Shown here in pieces: positions 22,477-26,811 of a stretch of DNA of 26,811 nucleotides (positions are counted from its first letter, which is position 1; every line of letters starts with the position of its first letter). The notes beneath the pieces were generated by a model. It had not been told where the DNA came from. It saw only the letters and a list, made by a program, of their open reading frames with translations, and did not search any database. Both the position numbers and the translations under genes were made by a program. Origin of the DNA: Candidatus Omnitrophota bacterium. Lineage in GTDB: Bacteria; Ratteibacteria; UBA8468; MWAK01. Location: assembly GCA_026387085.1 (NCBI GenBank), contig JAPLMK010000100.1, positions 1 through 26,811 of the forward strand, read 5' to 3'.

Positions 22477-23709
22477 TCAGCGCCAAACATGGGCGCCGGC
22501 AGCAAAACCGGTCGAAAAGGCGGCCTGAAGGTTAAACCCTCCGGTCTTGCCGTCCACGTCAATAATCTCCCCGGCAAAGTAAAGGCCCGGAGCAATCCTT
22601 GATTCCATTGTTTGGGGATTGAGCTCTTTTGTATTGACTCCGCCCCGGGTTACCATCGCATCCTCAATCGGCAGCAACCCGTCCACCGCCAGCGGAAAAC
22701 TATTAAATAAAACTACGAGCGCCTGTCGTTCTCTGCCCGTAATATTACTGGCGGTCTTATCTTCCGGAACCCCGGCGCAAAGAACAATCTGCTCCGCAAT
22801 CCGGGCAGGAACCAGGGTACTCAGGATTTTCCGGGCAGTCATCCGGCCGTGCCTTGAAAACTCATCTCTCAACCGTAACTGAAGCGTGCTTTCGTTAAGT
22901 TCCGGTATAAAATTAATCAGGAGACGAGTCAAACGTTTATCTTCCGTTTCGGTTAAAAAACGCGAGAGGTTGAGCACCGCCGGACCGGAAATACCGAAAT
23001 GGGTGAAAATGATTTCACCGGATTCCGACCCGAGCCGTTTATTTCCCAGCATCAATTTCAGCCCGGCTCTTTCGAGGGAAATACCCTGCCATTTTTTATG
23101 CCAGGCCTCCTGCAGCACGATACCGCACAGGGCCGGTCTTGGCTTGGCGACCGTATGCCCTAATTTTTCAGCCAGGCCGTATCCGTCTCCGGTGGAACCG
23201 GTCTGCGGGTAACTCTTGCCTCCGGTGGCCAAAATAATTTTTTCCGCGATAATCGGTCCGGTAACAGTGGTTATTTCAAAAAGACAACTACCGGTTTTTT
23301 GAATATCTAAAACCGGGCTCTGAAACCGCGTCTCCACCTTCTTTTCCTTCAACTGCGCCAGCAAAAAATTCGCCACGTCTTGAGCCGACTGGCTGGCCGG
23401 AAAAATCAGGTGTTCCTGCTCTACAACCAGCTTAAAACCATTTTCTTCAAAAAAAGCGATCAGGTCACGGTTGAAAAATTGGTCAAAAGCATTACGCAGA
23501 AAATCACCGTTATGGTAAGAGGCAATAAAATCGGGCAGGTCGCGGTTATTGGTAAGATTGCACCGGCCGCCGCCGGTAATCAGCAGTTTGTTTCCGATAT
23601 AACTGTTTTTTTCCAGCAACAGGGTTTGGATACCCCTGCCGGCTGCCTGGAGTGCAGCCATAATTCCGGCCGGACCGGAACCAATTACGACCACCGGATA
23701 TTTTTTCAT
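22477..23709 (-). CDS. HI0933/BaiN-family FAD-dependent oxidoreductase
   Basis: A 410-residue flavoprotein. The N-terminal Rossmann loop VIGSGPAGIMAALQAAGRG and LLLEKN bind FAD. LLITGGGRCNLTN is the hallmark of the HI0933/BaiN family. Later blocks are ILATGGKSYPQTGSTGDGYGLAEKLGH, FTHFGISGPAVLNLSR, TRGGVNTKELNPQTMESR and GLYFAGEIIDVDGKTGGFNLQ. The family has mostly unassigned reactions; BaiN was linked to bile-acid chemistry and cannot be transferred here. Its ATG overlaps the typA TGA by one base (TGATG), so translation is probably coupled. If typA is really frameshifted, ribosomes reading the typA start frame would stop about 490 nt short of this start. Confidence 0.9.
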   Translation of the reverse strand: MKKYPVVVIGSGPAGIMAALQAAGRGIQTLLLEKNSYIGNKLLITGGGRCNLTNNRDLPDFIASYHNGDFLRNAFDQFFNRDLIAFFEENGFKLVVEQEHLIFPASQSAQDVANFLLAQLKEKKVETRFQSPVLDIQKTGSCLFEITTVTGPIIAEKIILATGGKSYPQTGSTGDGYGLAEKLGHTVAKPRPALCGIVLQEAWHKKWQGISLERAGLKLMLGNKRLGSESGEIIFTHFGISGPAVLNLSRFLTETEDKRLTRLLINFIPELNESTLQLRLRDEFSRHGRMTARKILSTLVPARIAEQIVLCAGVPEDKTASNITGRERQALVVLFNSFPLAVDGLLPIEDAMVTRGGVNTKELNPQTMESRIAPGLYFAGEIIDVDGKTGGFNLQAAFSTGFAAGAHVWR

Positions 23710-25512
23710 CACACGGCCGTGACTTTTCTGGCTCGGGACCGGTCGTTTTCGGTCAGGTGCTGTTTTCTTAATCTTATATTCTGCGGGGTAACTTCCAGAT
23801 ATTCATCGTTATTCATAATGCTTAACGCAATTTCCAAAGTTAATTCCTGCGGCGGAATTAAAACAATGGCTTCGTCCGAACCGGAAGACCGCATATTTGA
23901 CAACTGTTTCCCTTTAGTCGGATTAGCCATCATATCGTTTCCTTTAGCGGTGTTGCCAAAAACCATTCCTTCGTAAACGGCGGCGTTAGGACCGATATAT
24001 AAAGAACCCCTTCGCTGCAGTCCCCAAAGCGCAAAAGCCGAGGCCTTGCCGGTGGCCATGGATATCATGGAACCGACTTCGCTCTTTTCCACGGAACCGG
24101 CCATGGGCCTGAAATCCAGGAAATTGGAGCATAAAATTCCTTCTCCCCGGGTATCAACCACAAATTCTTTGCGATAACCAAGCAACCCCCGGGTCGGAAT
24201 TTCAAAAATCAGTCTGGTTTCTGGTTTCCTTATGCTGATTTTTAATGCTGACAATCCGGCCCTGGCGCTTGGACAGTTTCCCGATAACCACCCCGACCAT
24301 ATTCTCCGGGACGTCAATTATCACTTCTTCGAATGGCTCCAATTTTACGCCGTTCTGTTCCTTAATAACAACTTGGGGCTGGGAAATTTGTAACTCATAG
24401 CCTTCCCGCCTCAAATTTTCCAAAAGCACGGCCACGTGCAGTTCGCCCCGGCCGAAAACTTTATAAAAGGCCTTGTTGGAAAAATCTATCCTTAAACCAA
24501 CATTAACTTCCAACTCTTTCTTGAGCCGTTCTTTAAGCTGGCGGATGGTGACAAACTTCCCTTCCCGCCCGGCCAGCGGCGAATTATTCACCAGGAAGTT
24601 CAAGGAAATAGTCGGTTCGTCAATCTTAATGCCCGGCAACAACGGCTGGTCGGCATTTTCCGAAATTGTTTCGCCGATGTAAATATCCGGCAAACCGGCA
24701 ACCATGACAATGTCTCCGACCACGGCCTCATTGACTTCTTTCTTTTCCAGTCCGTGAAAAGTAAACAACTTGGTTATTTTGTGCTGGCGGCTTTCTCCGT
24801 AAATATTATGCACAAAGACCTGCTGTCCGGTCTTAATTTTTCCTTCATAAATCCGGCAGATGGCGCAGCGTCCCAGAAAATTATCGTAAGCCAGGTTAAA
24901 GGGCTGGGCCGCCAGAGACCGGGCCGCCGCTTTTTTGTTGGAGGCCGGCTTCACTTTTTCCAGGATTATATCCAATAAAGGGTCCAGGTTCTCCGAATCA
25001 TCAGCCGGGTCTAACTTAGCTATCCCCTGTTTTGAGGAAGCGTAGACGACAGCAAAATCCAACTGTTCATCATCGGCTCCCAGATTCAGGAAGAGTTCGT
25101 AAATCATCTCCAGAACTTCTTTCGGCCGCGCCGTAGGTTTGTCCATCTTATTGATTACCACAATCGGCTTCAAACCCAGTTCCAGCGATTTCCTTAAAAC
25201 AAACCGGGTTTGCGGCATCGGCCCGTCCTGCACGTCAACTAAGAGTAAAACGCAATCAACCGAGCGCAAAACTCGTTCCACTTCGGAGCTGAAATCAGCA
25301 TGACCCGGAGTGTCAACGATATTGATTTTGGTGTGGCGGTAAAAAATGGAAGTGTTCTTGGAGTAAATGGTAATACCTCTTTCCTGCTCGATGGAATTAC
25401 TGTCCATGCTCTCATTACCGCTGATCATCCCCGTCTGGCGCATCAGGGTATCGGTCAGGGTAGTTTTCCCGTGGTCAACGTGCGCAATAATAGCAATATT
25501 TCTAATTTCCAT
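23709..25512 (-). pseudogene. typA: TypA/BipA translational GTPase, frameshifted
   Basis: TypA/BipA is a ribosome-associated GTPase involved in assembly and stress growth. The first frame (25512 down to 24202) gives 436 residues with all G motifs: AHVDHGKTTL, RGITI, DTPGHADF and NKMD, then domains II and III. It then departs into RNQTDF and stops. The rest of the protein, from ETRLIFEIPTRGLLGYRKEF to HLTENDRSRARKV, is in another frame down to 23709. The break falls exactly on a tandem GAAACCA GAAACCA (minus strand, 24215-24228). Removing one copy joins the frames as KETRLIFEIPTRG and restores 598 residues, the normal length. As read, the product lacks the C-terminal ribosome-binding domain. 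There is no Shine-Dalgarno; a TGTTATAAT box is 87 nt upstream. Confidence 0.92.
24214..24228. repeat. 7-bp tandem duplication causing the typA frameshift
   Basis: On the plus strand TGGTTTC occurs twice in direct succession (24215-24221, 24222-24228), with a preceding C that continues the period. One unit is 7 bp, hence a frame change of one base. Deleting one copy restores an uninterrupted typA frame with family-consistent sequence across the junction. Confidence 0.9.
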
Positions 25513-25668
25513 AATTTTTAGGGTGCTAAGTCACTGCGAGGAAGCGTTATTTGCGATTACGGCAATCTCGTCCTTTAACTGCTGGAATGTAATTAATTAT
25601 TATAACACAAACAGGCATGGTAAAGAAAGGGAGGCCACCGACAAATAAATTATGGTATAATGTAGAAA
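25513..25668. promoter_or_regulatory. Divergent typA/metX promoter region with a dispersed repeat
   Basis: No gene fits. The typA promoter has minus-strand TGTTATAAT at 25599-25607. The metX promoter has plus-strand TGGTATAAT at 25653-25661, ending 7 nt before ATG 25669, so metX is probably leaderless. The typA leader contains a dispersed repeat (25531-25573) beginning TCACTGCGAGG and ending GGCAATCTCG, related to repeats at 5300-5337 and 26790-26799. I see no SAM riboswitch or T-box. Confidence 0.6.
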
Positions 25669-26787
25669 ATGGAAAAGAGTGTCGGGATTGTGAAAACCAG
25701 GCAGGTTACCCTGGCAAAACCGCCTGCTGACCTCCAACTGGAAAATAGCCAGCGGTTCGGGCCGGTTACCATTGCCTACGAAACCTACGGACACTTAGAC
25801 AAGGAACGCACAAACGCCATCCTCATTCTCCACGCCTTATCCGGAGACAGCCATGCGGCCGGACACCACGCGGATGAAACCAAGCCGGGCTGGTGGGACG
25901 CGATGATCGGACCGGGCAAAGCATTTAATACTGATATTTATCATGTAATCTGCTCCAACATTCTGGGCGGGTGTCAGGGAAGCACCGGGCCTTCTTCCAT
26001 AAACCCGGCAACCAAGAAACCATACGGACTCAACTTTCCGATTATCACCATCGGCGATATGGTCAACTGCCAGAAACTGCTGCTTGATTTTCTGGGCATT
26101 GAAAAACTTTACGCCATCGCCGGCGGATCCATGGGCGGAATGCAGGTCCTCCAGTGGGCGGCCGCTTATCCGGAAATGGTGCGGCACGCCATCCCGATCG
26201 CCACTACTTTGCGCCATTCGGCCCAGCAGATTGCCTTTGACGAAGTCGGCCGGCAGGCAATTATGTCCGACCCGGAATGGAACAACGGGGAATATTATGA
26301 AAAAAAGACGCCGGCCCGAGGCCTTGCTTTGGCCCGAATGATCGGCCACATTACCTATATGAGCGAATTTTCCATGGCAAAAAAGTTCGGCCGGCGATTA
26401 AAGAGCGAGGGGAAATACGGCTTCTCGTTCACCCAGGATTTTGAAGTTGAGGGCTACCTGCGCTACCGGGGCGACAGTTTTGTCCAGCGCTTTGACGCCA
26501 ATTCATACCTTTATATTACCAAAGCGATGGACTACTTCGACTTGATGAGCGATTACAAAACCGAACTATTCCGGGGGATAAAAACCCGGTTCCTGGTCTT
26601 GAGCTTCAGTTCCGACTGGCTCTATCCGCCGACAAACTCCAAGGAGATTGTACGCGCCCTGAAACGTCACGGCGCAGAAGTTTCCTACTGTGAAATTGAA
26701 TCCAATTACGGACACGATTCGTTTCTGATAGAGTTTGAGGAAGAAACGTTTTTAATTCGGAATTTTCTGGCGGCGCAGACACCGTAA
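25669..26787 (+). CDS. metX: Homoserine O-acetyltransferase
   Basis: A 372-residue alpha/beta-hydrolase-fold enzyme that acetylates L-homoserine for methionine synthesis. The nucleophile is S154 in AGGSMGGMQVLQW, the Asp is D316 in SSDWLYPP, and the His is H349 in NYGHDSFL. Family blocks LSGDSHAAGHH, KPGWWDAMIGPGKAFNTD, NILGGCQGSTGPSSINP and YLYITKAMDYFDL are all present. The family also contains serine and homoserine succinyltransferases, but the GCQGSTGPSS form is typical of acetyltransferases. No metY lies beside it within the window. The ATG has no Shine-Dalgarno; TGGTATAAT ends 7 nt upstream, suggesting a leaderless message. Confidence 0.95.
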   Translation: MEKSVGIVKTRQVTLAKPPADLQLENSQRFGPVTIAYETYGHLDKERTNAILILHALSGDSHAAGHHADETKPGWWDAMIGPGKAFNTDIYHVICSNILGGCQGSTGPSSINPATKKPYGLNFPIITIGDMVNCQKLLLDFLGIEKLYAIAGGSMGGMQVLQWAAAYPEMVRHAIPIATTLRHSAQQIAFDEVGRQAIMSDPEWNNGEYYEKKTPARGLALARMIGHITYMSEFSMAKKFGRRLKSEGKYGFSFTQDFEVEGYLRYRGDSFVQRFDANSYLYITKAMDYFDLMSDYKTELFRGIKTRFLVLSFSSDWLYPPTNSKEIVRALKRHGAEVSYCEIESNYGHDSFLIEFEEETFLIRNFLAAQTP

Positions 26788-26811
26788 GGCGAGATTGCCG
26801 CCTCCCACCCC
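26788..26811. repeat. Start of a dispersed repeat after metX
   Basis: CGAGATTGCC at 26790-26799 is the exact inverted form of GGCAATCTCG at 25561-25570. The element runs off the end of the window. Confidence 0.45.

Noticed and set aside
24202..24317. Programmed ribosomal frameshift or internal re-start in typA
   Set aside because: There is no slippery site or stimulatory structure; a tandem duplication explains the shift exactly, and the overlap frame does not resemble TypA before the junction.
25513..25668. SAM riboswitch or T-box before metX
   Set aside because: The metX promoter sits 7 nt from the ATG, leaving no room for a leader, and no aptamer-like pairing is seen.
1..26811. Mobile genetic island or prophage
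   Set aside because: No integrase, transposase, phage gene or tRNA boundary is visible, and composition looks uniform.

Overview
The window looks like a chromosomal stretch from an uncultivated diderm (Gram-negative) bacterium using the standard bacterial code. Evidence for an outer envelope: a CusA-type RND efflux pump, a PagL-like outer-membrane lipid A deacylase, several lipobox lipoproteins, an RlpA lipoprotein and a type IV pilus retraction ATPase. Genes are densely packed on both strands, in short operons of unrelated functions. No gap between genes exceeds about 170 bases. I saw no rRNA, tRNA, transposase, integrase, phage gene or CRISPR array. The mix (DUF4838 protein, Fe-S aldo/keto reductase, dispersed GC-rich palindromes, an ftsZ outside a dcw cluster) would fit Omnitrophota-like candidate phyla, but that placement is a guess.

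Layout. 1-3020 (+): the 3' part of cusA (copper/silver efflux) followed 8 nt later by a dicluster-ferredoxin protein. 3174-6364 (+): cysK, a PP-loop ATPase resembling tRNA-thiolation enzymes, and an exported MsrB-MsrA fusion, separated by clusters of dispersed palindromic repeats. 6397-6977 (-): a DUF523 protein and a 39-residue membrane mini-protein. 7070-9972 (+): a PagL-like lipid A deacylase and a DUF4838 protein. 10010-11409 (-): a DUF3298 protein and a ferredoxin-NADP reductase-like flavoprotein, with a 4-nt overlap. 11560-12932 (+): a bacterial PH-domain membrane protein broken by an in-frame TAA, coupled to an M23 peptidase. 13003-13484 (-): csoR and a tiny cysteine-rich lipoprotein, the most novel-looking unit here. 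13552-14733 (-) is dinB, divergent from a GrpB-family gene at 14847-15443 (+). 15469-18597 (-): a flavodoxin-fold protein, a DUF3153/LppM-like lipoprotein, an Fe-S aldo/keto reductase and rlpA. 18732-19835 (+) is ftsZ. 19848-25512 (-): an exported FKBP isomerase, a VanX-type dipeptidase, pilT, a HI0933-family flavoprotein and typA, which is frameshifted by an exact 7-bp tandem duplication. 25669-26787 (+) is metX.

How the genes work together. A copper theme runs through the window. The CusA pump keeps all three metal-relay methionines. The CsoR has the Cu(I) Cys-His-Cys fingerprint and a dyad between its own -35 and -10 boxes. It heads an operon with a predicted membrane-anchored, metallothionein-like lipoprotein. 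The exported MsrB-MsrA would repair oxidised methionines in the same compartment. CysK and MetX serve cysteine and methionine synthesis. RlpA, M23, VanX-like and FtsZ proteins serve cell wall and division.

Two sequence-wide signatures stand out. Many first genes have a TATAAT box (often TGnTATAAT) only 6-11 nt before the start codon and no usable Shine-Dalgarno, which suggests leaderless transcripts. The tetranucleotide CCGG is several-fold over-represented in coding and intergenic DNA alike.
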